A stretch of DNA of 6,021 nucleotides from Flavobacteriales bacterium (GTDB lineage: Bacteria > Bacteroidota > Bacteroidia > Flavobacteriales_D > SKUL01), in assembly GCA_007129985.1 (NCBI GenBank), contig SKUL01000307.1, positions 1 to 6,021 of the forward strand, in the 5' to 3' direction. The notes under the pieces were generated by a model. That model was not told where the DNA came from. It searched no databases and was given only the letters and a program-made list of their open reading frames with translations. This document shows positions 5,898 to 6,021 of the stretch, one piece after another. Within the stretch, counting starts at the first letter, position 1. Every line of letters starts with the position of its first letter. The translations under genes were made by a program, and so were the position numbers.

Positions 5898-6021
5898 CTA
5901 ATTTTCAAAACCGCTTGAACCAAGCTGCTTCATTTGTGTTTTAAGCTCTGAATAGGTTGTGGTACCTGTTCAAGAAGCAAAAGACCTATGACGGGGCAAC
6001 CGAAATTTAGACTTTTTCCAA
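5898..6021 (-). other. Right-edge stretch with only a hint of a convergent reading frame
   Basis: No gene can be supported here. On the minus strand a frame ending at TAG (5900-5898) reads as a polar, protein-like tail (TYSELKTQMKQLGSSGFEN) for 23 codons before meeting a TGA at 5972-5970. Another minus frame is open from the window edge through this point and ends further left. A convergent gene whose end is interrupted by a frameshift is conceivable, but short open runs like these arise by chance. Confidence 0.12.

Noticed and set aside
5914..5974. Inverted arms CTTGAAC (5914-5920) and GTTCAAG (5968-5974)
   Set aside because: The arms are seven bases separated by 47 bases, with no conserved gene or recombination context. 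I treat this as chance similarity.

Overview
The window looks like a chromosomal segment from a member of the Bacteroidota, probably a free-living, Flavobacteriales-like bacterium. The evidence is a large secreted protein ending in a type IX secretion (T9SS) C-terminal sorting domain, an adjacent serC-serA pair whose SerA is the short form without an ACT domain, the absence of Shine-Dalgarno sequences before the starts, and promoter-like boxes resembling the Bacteroidota TAnnTTTG element. The genus cannot be named from this sequence.

Layout. Positions 1-582 hold the 3' part of an acidic, probably cytoplasmic protein that I do not recognise; its frame is open to the left edge. A weak intrinsic terminator follows. 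Positions 583-746 form a regulatory gap with a 7+7 bp inverted repeat, a possible -7 box and a leader that can form competing small hairpins. serC (747-1814) and serA (1833-2792) are 18 bp apart and almost certainly one transcription unit. Together they supply the first two steps of the phosphorylated serine pathway: SerA oxidises 3-phosphoglycerate and SerC transaminates the product to phosphoserine. SerC may also serve pyridoxal phosphate synthesis. serB is not in the window.

Positions 2793-3010 contain a candidate terminator for the ser operon and a candidate promoter with a perfect 7+7 bp inverted repeat. One very large gene follows (3011-5836, 941 codons). It encodes a modular exported protein: signal peptide, seven calcium-loop FG-GAP/VCBS repeats that probably form a seven-bladed propeller, an ASPIC/UnbV domain, two Ig-like repeats, an Ig_7-like segment, an unassigned beta-rich module and a T9SS type A sorting tail. 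A strong 12-bp-stem terminator lies 24 bp after it. The last 130 bp hold no convincing gene, only a hint of a convergent minus-strand reading frame.

All genes in the window are on the plus strand. The serine genes are ordinary housekeeping genes and the secreted protein is a separate transcription unit. I see no mobile element, CRISPR array, tRNA, rRNA or defence system. The least explained parts are the secreted protein's C-terminal beta module, the inverted repeats at the two promoters and the unrecognised first gene.
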